Assembly (NCBI RefSeq): GCF_021018805.1
Contig: NC_086247.1
Location: 93,666,140-93,730,139 of the forward strand
Length of the DNA stretch: 64,000 nt
Origin: Prinia subflava
Taxonomy: Eukaryota > Chordata > Aves > Passeriformes > Cisticolidae
Direction of reading: 5' to 3'
The translations under genes were made by a program, and so were the position numbers. Shown one piece after another: positions 30,301-44,200 of the stretch; the first letter of the stretch is position 1; every line of letters starts with the position of its first letter. Under the pieces are notes generated by a model, which worked only from the letters and a program-made list of their open reading frames with translations, was not told the origin of the DNA and ran no database searches.

Positions 30301-31664
30301 AAAAGACCAAGTTTTCTTAAAAGAATGAGAAGATTTATTCAATATCTAATGGTTTTAAGCATGTACCGACAGGAATGGAAGTGGTAGTTGGACTGCTAGC
30401 TGTCACTAAAAGCAAGTATGCTAATGCCAAAGCTACTGTTTTCAGGGCTCTATAACTGCTTTTCCAGTCTTCCTGTTCCAGATTACACGCAAAGTGACAA
30501 TTGATCACTCTTGACCAGTGTGATGGTACAGCACTGGGACAGAAAGGAGGGTATCAAAGGCGTTTTTCATATTATTATGAAATTATTACCCTTATTATGC
30601 CCAAGCAAATAGGATGGTGAAATGTGCTGATGGTTTGCTGAAAAGCTACTTTACACCTCATGCATCTGGATGGGTTAAAAGGTTACACTCTGTATTATAT
30701 GACATAGATAAATGACAAGGGCCATGGTATAATGTGGACCTCTGGAATGCTGGCTTTCTGTCAAGGTCTGTCTTTGTCAATGAGGGTTGGCTGGGTAAGA
30801 GGACACAGCAACACAGCTCACAGCTCCTACAGTCTGCCTGGCCTGTGCTTCAGGTCACTCCATCTTGAGGTGTGACCTGAATAGAATGCACAAAAGACAA
30901 CAGCTTTGCAGCATGTGACCATTTGGAGTCCTTGGAGTGCCTTTTCTTTTAACTACTGCACTACAAGCTACTGAAGTTCTGACTACAGTGGGGCTCCCAC
31001 ACTCCACTGAGTGACTGAGTCAGAAGTGAGTCAAAAGAATTTAATTTCTCAAGAGTTAGAATCATAGAATAGTTAAGGTTGGAAAAGACCTTTAAGATCA
31101 TCAAGTCTAACCATCAACCCAGCACTACCACCATGTTCACCATTAAACCTTGTCCTCAAGTGCCATATCCATGCTTTCTTGAATATTTCCAGGGACAGTG
31201 ATTCCACCACCTCCCTGGACAGCAGGCTCAATGTTTTACAACCCTTTCCGTGAAGACATTTTTCCTGCTATCCAATCTACGCCTCTGCTGGTGCAACTTG
31301 AGGCCATTTCTGTTACTTCTTGCCTGGAAGAAGAGATTGAACCTCACCTGGCTACAACTGCCCATTCCCACTTTTACTAACAGGTTTTTATATATGGAGG
31401 AAAATAGAGGATCACAGAAAGAACCAAGAGCTTCTCAGAAAACACACTTGAGCTCAGGCTAGACAATCAGCTGCCTTGAACAGCTTCTCCTAGTTACACA
31501 AGACTCACAAAGCATGGAAAAGCTGAAGGGAGAAGAAAGCAGTCAAGTATTCAATAAACTTAGTGGCTTTCCAACTAATTCTGTCAGCAGGTGGAGCAGC
31601 AACAGCATTACATACGGAGATAATTTTTTCCCTACATATGTCTATCAAATATGTCTATACATAC

Positions 31665-31698
<34 letters not shown>

Positions 31699-34600
31699 CC
31701 TAGCTCTTTAAAAAAATGGAGGGAAAGGGAATATCACACTATAAGATAAGAAAAACAGTTTCTCAAAGCGGATGTTTATGTCTAAATTGGCAAACTGCTG
31801 CCACTGCTGTCACAACACAGAGAGGGGCAAATTCTGAAAGGGCCTCCCACACTCTGCTGTAGGATTAGTCTCAGCAGCTACCAGCTAACTGGAGTTTCTG
31901 TCTGTGCTCTTCCCCCAGGGTCTGGTTGTTTTGTTACACAGTCAAGCAAGTAATCAGGGATCCTCAGGGACAGCGAGAGGTCCTTTGAGAACACCAGCTC
32001 CTTTTCTTGACTTTTTTGCAGGGTAGAACAATGGGAAAATGGTCAAAATATATTTTTTATTTTCCTTTACCAAAAGCATAAGATAGAACGATATAAGCCC
32101 AACTTCCAAGGTATACTAAAAATCATACTCCACCTCTTGTGCTCTGTAAACGAACCCAGGAATGGAGTGGCTACACACAGGTGCATTTCCTAAGCAAAAA
32201 GAACTTTGGCAATTCCAGTCAGCCAGAATAAATGGACAATTCAAAAGCTCTTCAAGCATGTTATTCTACTATTTCACAGGTTTAACTGAAGACCAAAAGT
32301 CGCTATGCTACAATAGCATTTATCTTAGTACTGACCATTATCTTGAAGGACTCCTGTGGAAGCTTTTACTGTCTGTTTTACTTTTGTAGAGTGGTTAGAA
32401 AAGTGTTGTCCGGACACAGAATTCTCTGGCTTCTGGGTTTTTTTGTCTTTCCTTTTGGGAAGCTGAGGTGAGGAACTGTTTTCTCCCTGGTCACTGGATC
32501 CAATGGTAGATTTAGATTGCCCATCATTTCCCTGAAAAGAAGAGGATGTAATTATCAGTGATGCAAATTAAAAAGCTTATTTTTAAAATTTCATTAAGGA
32601 CTGGTATTAGGTGTTAAAGAAGCATGATAATTTACAATTAGTACATTTAAGTGATACCTTAAATTATCCAGGAAAGTACAAATATCTTATCAATTTACTG
32701 TATGATGTGACCAATTAAATCCTCAACAGCTTCCAGGAGAAAAATCACATCTTCATAACAAGAAAATAATGTTTAATTTAATGAAAAGAATAGCTAGATG
32801 AATCCATGCATGCATGCATATTATATGCCGCTATCTCTCATCCATATGTGTGGACATATAAGATATAACACATTAATATGACTTGTTAATAAATCCCTGT
32901 CTGTGTAAAGGAGACCCTGACATTATTCTAAGTGTCAAGAGAAGCTGGAGGAGAATGACGGTATTCATGGGGCAGTAACACATTCAATAGAATAGAACAG
33001 AAACTTATATATTTTATTGCTTACTTCTTTTTAGTGGCTCCAGAGGCTTTTTTTGGTTTGTTTTGTAAACAGTGAATGGACATGATCAACTACCACAATT
33101 TATAATGACAGACTGAGAGGCTAATTCCCTGCTGTCTTGCACTTAAACAGTAAACTGCACTTGTGGAGAACAGGTGAAACAGATACTTATATTACGTTTT
33201 TAAACTAAAATTAATTCCACAGAGGACTCTTCTTGTGGCAAGGTGGGGTTAGGCTCTTCTCTCAGTCAACAAGCTATAGGACAAGAGGAAAGGGTCTCAA
33301 GCTATGCCAGGGCAGTTCAGGTTGGACATGAGGAAGAATTCCTCCACTGAAACAGTGATTAAGCATTGGAACAGGCTGCCCAGAGAAGTGGTAGAGTCAC
33401 CATTCCTGGAAGTGTTTAAGAAACAACTGGATGTGGCACTTTGTGCTGTGGTTTACTTGACACAATGGTGGAAGGTCAGAGATTGAACTTGATGACCTTG
33501 GGGGTCTTTTCCAACCTTAATGGTTCCATGACTTATTTTGTACACATATAAATAGCTATACAGGATACAAAGCAATGAAGGATCAAGCTCTGTATGTAGT
33601 GGTTACCTAGAATTAAACATATCAGACTGCAAACTGGTTTAGAGCCTTTTTCTGACTCAGCATTCAGAAACACAATTTTCTGCAAAATATTTTGTAAAAG
33701 GTTCCGTGTTTTTCCTTTAGGTGTATAATTTGAATAAATAAATAAATAAATACACAAATATATATGATCAGATTTATAGAAAAGACCTCAAGCCAGCAAC
33801 TGATCTTTGGTATCAAAGCTTTTACAAAAAAAAAAAAAAACAACAAAAAACAAAAACAAAAACAAAAAAAACCCCAAGAAAAAGCAGCCTTTATCACAAC
33901 AACATATTCTCAGATTTCTTCTGTCTAATTCTGACACTGTAAATAGCTACAGATTCATCAAACTTTAATAAGCATGCCACCACGTGTCTGTGGATTTTTT
34001 TCCCTTCAGAAGAACCCAAAGGACATGGACTTTCCCTCTGCCAGAATTTAGCTGAATTAGAAATTTGATACTTACACTGCCTTTAGACTTTTGAGATCCC
34101 ACAGTCGGAGGTTGTACAGAGGTTTTGGAACTGCAGAAATAAGCCATATCTTAGAATTGTGTACACTGTCACTGGCACAGACACTATGTATCTATCATGA
34201 AGGCAGGTAACACCAAGATAGCTATGGCAACAGAGGTAATTGTTTTTTCACTGCTTGTTTTCATTAACCATGACTCATTCCGTGTACTAAACTATGTTTA
34301 AGTGCATGATCATTAACTTATTCAAACAAGTGCATTACCCCACAATGCATACTTTATATACCAAAAACTTGCAGAGCAGTATCCAGTGAATTACTATGTG
34401 AATACTCCTTACAATTTCCATTTCTTTCCATTTATTTCAATGAAATGGTTCCAAATTTCCATGTTTTCCAAAGGTACAAAAAGCACAAGTTTCTCCTTAC
34501 AGACACCCAGATTAGGACTCTATTATGTGATTGTTCTAGCCTACAAAAAACAGACCCAAGCATAAAACAATCTTAAAGGAGTACACATTTCACAAAATGT

Positions 34601-37600
34601 TACTAAGAAAGAGTAGACCTAAACTGCTGTAGCTGTACCTAATCTCATTCAGCTCTACATATTTGTATCCCAAGGAAAAAAGGTAGGATTACTTTGTCTT
34701 GGATTAATTTTTCTCTGATGCTACTTTTGTGATACATGATCAAGGGAATACTTATTAGATGAATTGGTCTTCTGAAATTCCATTTCTGCTTTTGCTATTT
34801 TTATCTCAACTTTCTCAGAAGGCTGCCAATGAAGTTTTGCATCCATACAAACCCATGCATCATTCCTGGAAAACAATTTTGTACTGGTGGCACTTTGTAA
34901 ACAAATTGATATACACAACCACAGAAGTGTATCACACACCTTTAGAACTTACCCCTGTGGCCTCCTTGTTGTAGATTTGGACAGCAGATCACCATATGGC
35001 AATTTCTTAAACTTTTCTCTACCCACCGCAACATAAATTTGCCCATTCTCCAAGTCTGACCCATTCTGAACAAGTTTTCCATCCACAGTGTAGAGTCTGA
35101 AAAATACAAAAATGCTTGTTATAATAAACCTTAACATTCAGTTAGGTGCATTAAGAGCATTCAAATCTGTGTAATCTAAACTCACTAAATATATGTTGAA
35201 TTTCCATATATGAAACCCAATAAAGTACAGTGGACAGCATACAATGATCACTAACTACTACATTTTTTAAAAAACCCAGCCATACAATCAGCCAACCAAC
35301 CAACCCAAAAAACTAAAACCTCCAAACAAACAATCAAATACACAAACAATCCACCAAGGAAAAACAGCAAAATAACTACTTAAATCACAGTTTATTTAAA
35401 ACTAAGTATGAAGTGCTGTAATAGATTAAATACTCTCATAATTTCTGGAAAGAAATAAGTTACTTTATACTTTTAAGTTCTTCAGTACCTTTTCCCTGTT
35501 AGCTTGGAAGGAATCTATTCCATGAGTTCCTGACCTCCTCTCCTACCAAGCTCTACCTTCTATCTGTGCTCAGGGAACTATGCAGTAACCCAGGAAGAAC
35601 AGAGTATTTATGACTGAAAGCCCTGTCCACTTAACACAGACCATGCCAATGATATTGCATTTATATTGTTATATTGTGTAGATCAGAAGGTTGGAACCTG
35701 GTGGGAATAACAGTACTTTAAAATACAGTACTTTAAAACAAGAAGATATGTATCTTTGGCACCTACTGATAATGACTATGTCTATTACACCAGGTGGATT
35801 TTTACCATAATGACTTCTTTTTGAGAAGAAAGAAATGCATCAGGGACTGGTGGGGGGAATTTACCTCCTTTTGTGATTCAAAAGTCAAGTTTGTGGTTTT
35901 ATTTTAGCATGGTCAAAAGAGCAAGTAAGGAGGAATATTCAATAATAAATTAGTTCTTTCCTACAAAGCATAGTTTGAAACTCAACACTATTTATATTTA
36001 ATTTAAAAGTCAACAATAACAACTTTCATTTAAGTCTTACATGCAGGAATGTTGAATGGCTATCTTAACTGCCTTTCCAGAAGCTTTCTACAGGAGCTCT
36101 ACTATGTACAAATTTATAGTCATAAATTTCAACACAATGTGAGGAGATACAAAGATATTTACACAACCATACAATGAACATTTGGGGGAGAATATCAAGA
36201 GACTACCTTGAATACATCCTTGACTTATAATGTGCAAAAATTTTCAGTTTAATAGAGAAGGAGCTTTTAAAATGGATACGTATGGTGGCATAACCTTGAA
36301 TAATTACAGAAGAAAATCATGCACTTTACTGAACCAGGAATCACAGAATATCTGAGCTTGAACAAGATCTCTGGGGACCACCTAGTCCTATCATGCCTTG
36401 CAGAGCAAGAGCAACTAGACTAGGTTGTTCAAGACAGTCTCTAGGTATGTTTTAAACACCTGCACGGATGGAGACTCCACTGCCTCTCTGGGCAACATGT
36501 TCCAGTATATGATGATCATCACTGTAAACTTCTTTTTTCTTCCGTTCAAGTGAAATTTCATTTTGTGCCCATTGCTGCTTGTCCTATCACTGCGCACCAC
36601 TGAGAAGAGCCTAGCTCTGTCTTCTTCACTCATCCCCACCAGGCATATACACGTATTTAAAAGATCCCCCTGAGCCTTCTCTTTCCTCAGGCTGCAGAGT
36701 CCCAGCTCTCCTCACATGACAAGTATCTTCAAGCCCTTCCTCTCTGTGGCCCTTTGCTGCACTTGTTCCAGCATGTCTATGTCTTTCTTGTATTACTCTC
36801 ATGAAAGTACCCTAATTTTCCCTTTGTCTCCTGCCACATGGGAATGTGCTTCTAAGTACAAAGACTGAAAATTTTGGAAGGTGAAATTGCAGCTATTTTA
36901 AATCTAGATCACATTGATGCTTCCTTGAGAAGAGGTATGCTAACTCTGGAGCAGCTCCTCTGTATTACTCATATTTATTTCATAGTGCTAACATCTATGG
37001 GCATGCCAGCAATTCAAAGAGCAATTTATGTTTCACTACCACAGCATCAACATCAGTTACACACAAACAATGAAAATAAAACAAGCTATCGGAAAATCAG
37101 CAGGAAGCCTATTTCTGAATTAATCTCACTGTGTTCTGCTAGATTGCACTTCGCTTTGGGAACTCAGGGGAGAAAACAGCAAATCAAGCGTACCACAGCT
37201 TAAGAATTGTTTATATATTTGTATGGGGCTGCAGATATAGAGGGGAACATACAAAATAACTGAGGGTTTTTTGTTCCTAATCTTCCATTTTGCTTGTGCT
37301 TTAATGTTACATTTAAAGCACAGAAGTTGTTTATTTAATATAACTCAAAAAAAGTTACAGATTACCTGGCAATCTTTAATTGTATTTTTCACCCTGGAAA
37401 TAATAACCACAACAGTGAAATCAAACAGAATCAATCTCTGAAGATGAAAGTAAAATCAAAAATGCATTTTTAAAAAATGGATTTTCAAGCAAATAACTAA
37501 CTGACTTAACAAGCACACACAAATTTTTGTGACACTAATTTCTGAAGCTACTTTTTTACAATTTCTGAATTTTGAAGCCACAATTTTCACCCACTCACTT

Positions 37601-40600
37601 TGCCACAACCATTCACAGACCAGCTGGGTTCTCTCTGGCTTCTATTATGTAACACAAATGTCCTCGTGGTCACTTCTTCTGAGGATGACCTAGGTTTGCC
37701 TTTTGAGATGTCAGTGGATTGCCATTTTCCCTCCTGAACCCAAGCTAAAAAGTGACAGCCAAAAGAAAGCAAGCATACAAGCTGACAAAGGGAGACAGCA
37801 AACACACTTTCTCGGACAATATCCCCAAATTCCCAGCTGCTGATGTACCCAGTACCTGCCCCTTCAGGTTGCTGCACGCCATCCTCCCCATCAACAATCT
37901 GGGAAGCAGAAAAGCTGCTTTTCCATCATCTCCTCTCTCATATTTCTTGCTTGCATCCCTATTCTGATCAGGGTAATCAATAATTTCTTTTTTAAAAGCC
38001 CCATGTGGAACTGTATGACTAGGTAGCTTTTAAAGTCTTTTAATAACATGGAAAAGAAAAAGCTGCCATGCACATAATGCAGGTTCTTGTAAGTCCACTT
38101 ATCCTTCTTTAATGAGAAATTATATCTTCCTTGTGTCAGTGGTTTTACCAGATCTCTCCTGATGCTAACTTAGTTTCAGTAAACCCCAGCAAGTAATGTG
38201 TAACTTATTAGAGAACTACAATCACATTACTAACAGATTTAATATGTATTTCTAATATTTTAGGGAAAAGAAAATGAAAAATGAGTTAATAGAAAACCAG
38301 CAAGGGGAAAAATTTAAATAATTTAAAATGTTGTGTACATTATCCTTCTTTTGAAGGATTAAAGATGAGCACTGAAGGGAACATCTCAAAAGGAATTTTA
38401 GTTATATATTGAATGCTTTCATGTGCAACATTCAGTTTCACCAGAGTGACACCAAGTAATGAGAATAAAATGTGAAAGATTTTTAAATTGCTAAACAACC
38501 TGAGAGCAGAAAGGATTGGTATGTTGCAAATGTCTTTTCTTGCTTTTTTCACTTCTGAATTACAATAGCTGAGAAATAGAGTCAGAAGGCTTCAACACAT
38601 GCAGGTTTACTTTACTGCAAGTGAAAGTCCTAAGTAGGCAGGTAATAGGAACAAAGAAGTGCAGGGCTGAGAGGAAAAACTTGATGAGAGCTAATATTCA
38701 ACAGCATTACCTTAATCTTCTCTCACCCATATCAAACAGGAAAGCAAGCAGAAGAACTAAAAGATTATCTTATCTTCACTGTTTTGAGAAAGATTTTGCA
38801 AGCTTAGCCTCAGACATTGCATAGGCTGTGAAGAATGATTTTCCACAAAAGGTCCTTTCCCACCTGATGAAGAGATTTCTGTAATGTGCTCTGCATGGGG
38901 CAACACTGGAATGTTGGTAATTTCCTTACACACCTTGACAGCCCACACACACTGCAGTGTTTCTCACGGACTTCACATCTATAATTTTGCTCTAAAACTT
39001 GTAACAACTACCAGGTGCCATTTTAGGTAACTTATTTTACATTTTAAAAGCCTTAAGGGACTGAAACCTACCTATCTGAGAGGTCAACTCCTACTCCTCA
39101 GACCTCAACAACTCAGACCAGCTGAGATACTGAAACTGGCAAACCTCAACTATAAATTGGGCTTTGGCTTTTATTAAGAGGCTGAGGGCCAAATATGAAG
39201 CACATCCTAGTCTTGGCCCAGGTATACAAATCCCAAAGAATCTATAATATCTTCCATGAAATTGCTTGTCTCAATCAATTTAAAGAACTATCAAAACTAA
39301 AAAGTAACACACATCACATATATCTCACATTCCAAACATCTTCACCAACTTTACCATGCTCACTTATTTCATTACATGTAATTTAATTATTAGTAGCAAC
39401 TATTAATTAATTAAATATAAATTAATTAATTAATAATTAATTAATTAATAGTGGCAAGTGTATTGTATTATTACAGGGTTGTTAATAAATAATTAATTAT
39501 TAAATATTAATTCATTCAACAGCTTAAGCAAATTTAGGTTATTCTTTCTTTAAATAATAGTTGAAATGAAACCTGAAGGTTATTTGGAGTCAGCGTATGT
39601 CCACTTTGTGGCTTTTCGATATATCTTAATTTTCATACAGTGAAATTTCCCACAGAATAGGAATGATCCATTATATCTACCTATGGAGTTTTAGAAACAT
39701 TTCTAGGCATATAAAATGTATCTTGCAAATATTCAGCTTCCTTGTACCTGTGAACAGCTCCACTCCTGAGGGTAACTTTTCCTGTAACCATTTCAAGAAT
39801 ATGATCCCAGTGATTCAGTGTTTTCCTGGGAATGAGGAGGCGCACTGCAGGACTAATAATGTCTCCATTAGCAATCAGACTGAAATAAAGCAAAGTAAAA
39901 TAACCTGGAGGAGCATTTTAAACAAAGCTCACCTGAAGTGAACACAGTACCACCACCTCCCCTGAAATGGCAGTCCACTAAGTGAAAATTCTACTTACAA
40001 AATAGTGTAGGGCTCCTGGAGAGGCTTCCGAAACCGGGCTGATGCAGTGATCCTACTGTGAGTAACTGGCTTGACCTGCAAGAACAAAAGAGAATTAGAA
40101 ATTATGCAGTCTTCACAGTCAGAAAAAGTTTACCCTGACCACCATCAGCAATTGGGACAGCATGTCTTTAATGCATGAATTTTATTCCATTCCAGCTTCA
40201 CCTTCTACACAGCACACTTAATTACTGCTGCAGGTTTATGTGTGTGATGAGTAACAACCACAGCACAGAATAGCACAATGCACCATGGCACAATACATAG
40301 TTTTCACTGAGAAGACAGAATTGTATGAACATCTTTGGTTGTCCTATAGACCCAAAGAAATATTCCCAAATATTGTTCTTGCTGTCTCAATCTTTATTGC
40401 TTATAACCATGGTGCAGGCAATTTAACTATCTTCTCTTTTTATCAATGAATGCCATGGCTAGATCTCTCTGCTGTTATAGTAACTACTTTTGATCTTCTA
40501 CAGGACTTTAATCTAAATCCATCAGTAATTTATAAATAAGTTCCTGAATACTTTGCTCATTGTAGAGCAATGACTCAAAAGTGAGGTGAACTGCTGTTTT

Positions 40601-41203
40601 TTAGCCTTCAGAATAATACATAGGCCACTTAATTCCCAGCATTATTTCCTGTACTCTTTTGAACAGACACTGCACTGAGATCAACATTAATGTTGTTATT
40701 CTGAACAGAAAGTTAAAAAAAAATGAGGGTAAGCCAAAACTCCAAAAACATTAGGAAGATTTTTCTTTTTCATTCTTCATCATTAGCAAATTGAAATAAG
40801 GTGTTAAACACAAACATTCAAAAGTTATAGTACATGCATTAACAAGTTAGCTACATTTCTAAAAAAAAAAATACCATCAAAGCTTAAAGGATTAAATAGC
40901 CAGCATAAAGAGAGATGTTCTTTCAAACAGATGTACAAAGTTTATTTAAACTGGCAATTTTCCAGTCACTGTGTAAAGCAGTCTAATGACATGATATGTT
41001 GCAGTTTTATTACACTCTGTGCTAACTTAACCAGTACTTCTCATTTAGTTTGTGGGAAATGATCTGTACTCCAGTGCTTTTAGTCTTTACTTGGATTTTC
41101 ACACAAACTCATTTTTTAATGACTGGAATGATTTCCAGATCTTTCTCTTGCAAACACTGAAAAAAAAGGTGCTCAACCTAGTAGATATTCCAAACAGGCT
41201 AAA

Positions 41204-41234
<31 letters not shown>

Positions 41235-44200
41235 GTTGTTGTTGTTGTTATTACTGTTGTTATTACTATTATTATTATTAAAATTAAAATTACAATTATG
41301 AAATCTGACTTCTCACACAAATCAAGTCACACGGCAAATTCTGCACCAAGCACATAAATTCTGGAGATGAGATAGCAACTTAGGGGAAAAGGAACCAACA
41401 AAAGCAATACTGGCACTCTTTAGTGACCAGTCATTTCAAGTAAAATTCAACAACAGGTAAATCTGTTGAACAAAATCTATTTTCAATGTCTGCTGAAAAT
41501 GAAGCATGTTTATTCTGAATTCAACTCACTTCAATTTCCTCATTTTTCAAAGGCTCTTGTGAGCTGGGCAGCCCTCTCAAACATTTGTTTTTTGAAAGAC
41601 TCAGAGGACATAAAAGCCCATAGTGGTCGTAGATGGAGAAAGGCAGAATCAGCCTTCGCACAGCTAGATAGACTGAAAAGACTAAACAGAAGCAATCAGC
41701 CCCAGAAGGGCATGGTGATTTGAAGCTCAGTGCAGAGAGATATTTTAGCCAGACAGATCTACAAGAGCAGAGAAGAAAGACAGTACTACTAGGAAGTAGT
41801 AGTAGCTAGGAAGATGTTACTACTGCATTATGCCAGCATTGCTTGCAGACCAGACTAGGAAGGAAACTCCTGGCATGGCTGGGGACCTTCCCTTTACACA
41901 AGCAATTCATAAGCCATTTGCATTTACTCCTTAAGATCTGTTTTGTAGATGCACATTTGTTTTGGCTCCATACAAAGAAAAATTTTGTACTAGACTGTAC
42001 ATAAGCTGTGCATTAATGCCTAAGGTAATTGTAGTTCACAGTCTAGCTCTTAATTCCAGTGTGATCCGAATCAAGTGAAAGATTCACAGCTACTACTACA
42101 GGCTTGGCAAGAAAGTATGAGGTTGTTATCATACAGCTCATTAGGGGAAGAAAAGACATTTTTTTGAGAACTGCCCAAATAACTTAAGAGCTCAGCCATT
42201 CTTGCAGAAACATTTGAAGCATATTCTTCAGAGCATAACTGGTCATTTATGTCACCAAAATTTGAAATTAAAATTTACTGGAGAAAAAAAGAAAATACAC
42301 CTCAAAATGCAACATCTGAAAACATTTCTATTGCTGCTGTCAGCCATTAAAGGTTTATTTTCTCAGTGTAAGCAATCTAACAAAGAGCTTCGGAACACAG
42401 GGAAAAAAAGGTAAATTTCTAAAGGTTATGCTACTGGAGGCTAAGACAATACTGATTTATTCCCATAGCATCAGATCCTAATGTTTAGGCTCCAAGCACT
42501 GCTTGCACACAAAATGGGAGTTACTGAACCTTGGATGCCCTTACACCTTTCTTCGTAGCTGGTAGGTTGCCAGGACAATCCCCTATAAAATATCCAATAC
42601 ATAAATAGTAAAAAAAGTTGATTCCACCTCCATTCCTGGTGCTCACTTATGCTGCTCAAGCTCTCCGAAAGTCTCTCCAAACTGTTGATCAAACTAAGTT
42701 CTCTGATGCAGCCTGCAACACCCAGGTTCCAATGCTCCACACCTTACTGGAACAGCTAGAAAGCATTCACTAAGTACAAAGGAGCCCTTAAGGACAACAC
42801 TAGGTTATTTATTCTGTTACTATTACCTAGTTGTTCCTGCAGGCTGATAAAACCATTAATTTTGGTGTAGGCTCCTCAGAAGGCCATCAAGTGATTGCAC
42901 ATAGCCCAGTCACAAGACTCTAGAGAAAACAATAACCTGACAGATGTTAGGAGCTCATTTATTATTTGACGGATTGTATTTCTGCCAATAATAGATAATA
43001 AGGCATCAACTTGGAAGTTTGTCTTTTGGATTGCTCTCTGAGGATCATTAATATTTCTGGCAGCCTTCTGAAGCCTTACAAGTTTAAGCTTGTTATTAAA
43101 CAAACAAACTGCAGGGGATTGTAACATGGGACCAGCTTGGGCCAAGACTGAATATTTGTCTGTTCTACCTAAACATGGCCTAAACTGGAACAAAATATAA
43201 ATTTGTATTGTTTATCTAAGCGTGTTTAAATCATTGTACCTTCTGTATAAAAAAAATGAAGAGAAATTGTTAGTGCAATAATACATTTGCTAAAGTGAAA
43301 CTACAAAAATCAGTGCAAGGACGCATGCTCTGAAGGAACGTTTTATAAAGATCTCACTTCACCATGATTAAAAAAAACAATAAAGTAAGAAAAAACCCAA
43401 CACTTCCATGCTATATGCCTTTCTTCTCATTAATCTGACTGTTCTATTTGTAGAGTTTAGAATAACTTCTCTCTGATCAATGTTAAGCTATTTGTGGTGG
43501 TAAAAAGCAAGGTACCTAGCTTCAAAATACAGAATGACACACTAATAAAAGATCAAGTGCTCAGCCACAGTAAATCAATTCAGTTCCTCTGAAGGATATA
43601 TATATATATAACCACTCCAATGGAAGACCTGGTCCAGGGTTTAATTACAGAATACATAGTTCTGCTCCTATTATGTTTGTAGGAGGCGCGGCAGTGTTGC
43701 AGTGTCTGGAACAGCCTGACCCCTCCGGCACTGAAGAGTTACATATTAACAAAAAAGTGGTCTTGGGTGAAAGTTTGTGCTTACATTAAGAGACCAGCAT
43801 CACTAGCCCCCTAACTCCTTTATTTTCTTTTCATTTCACCAGCTACATTCTCTGATGATATAAATCAGCACTTTCCTATTTACGTCAGCAACTGCAAGCA
43901 GATTTACATTATTCAGTGGTCTGACCCCATTATGATTTTATCTTTAAATTTTGTACATTTTCAGTTTGCTTGAAAAGACCCATTTAAGAGCAGCTTCCAT
44001 TTGCTACTGACAAATGTTGCCAACAATTCCTAATTTGTGATGAGATACTTGTCTGAGGTATTACAGGACAACACACAGCAGCAACATAAAGGGTCCAGGG
44101 GAGGAAGGAGTAACTCAGAGAAAACTTTATGTAAGCTGGAAGCAATCAATCCAATGAGAATTTGCAAGGCAACAAGAGCTACACACAGTTGGAAACACAC

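Larger units (their letters stand above)
15508..32335 (-). other. DCDC2 intron 7, repeat-rich
   Basis: About 16.8 kb, the largest intron. It contains three ERVL-like LTRs, one further LTR, a degraded retroviral internal region, a CR1 fragment, a 26-bp poly(A), a purine-rich stretch (about 20455-20720) and a TACA/TA microsatellite. The remainder (15508-19524, 20253-22371, 26299-29000 and 31700-32335) is unique-looking AT-rich sequence without a recognised gene. Confidence 0.75.
35097..39747 (-). other. DCDC2 intron 4
   Basis: About 4.65 kb containing one CR1 fragment (36341-36800) and an AATT-rich tract (39401-39450). No further gene was recognised. Confidence 0.75.

Noticed and set aside
41052..41357. 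Plus and minus frames with long Ile/Val runs
   Set aside because: Translation of the TTA/TTG microsatellite.
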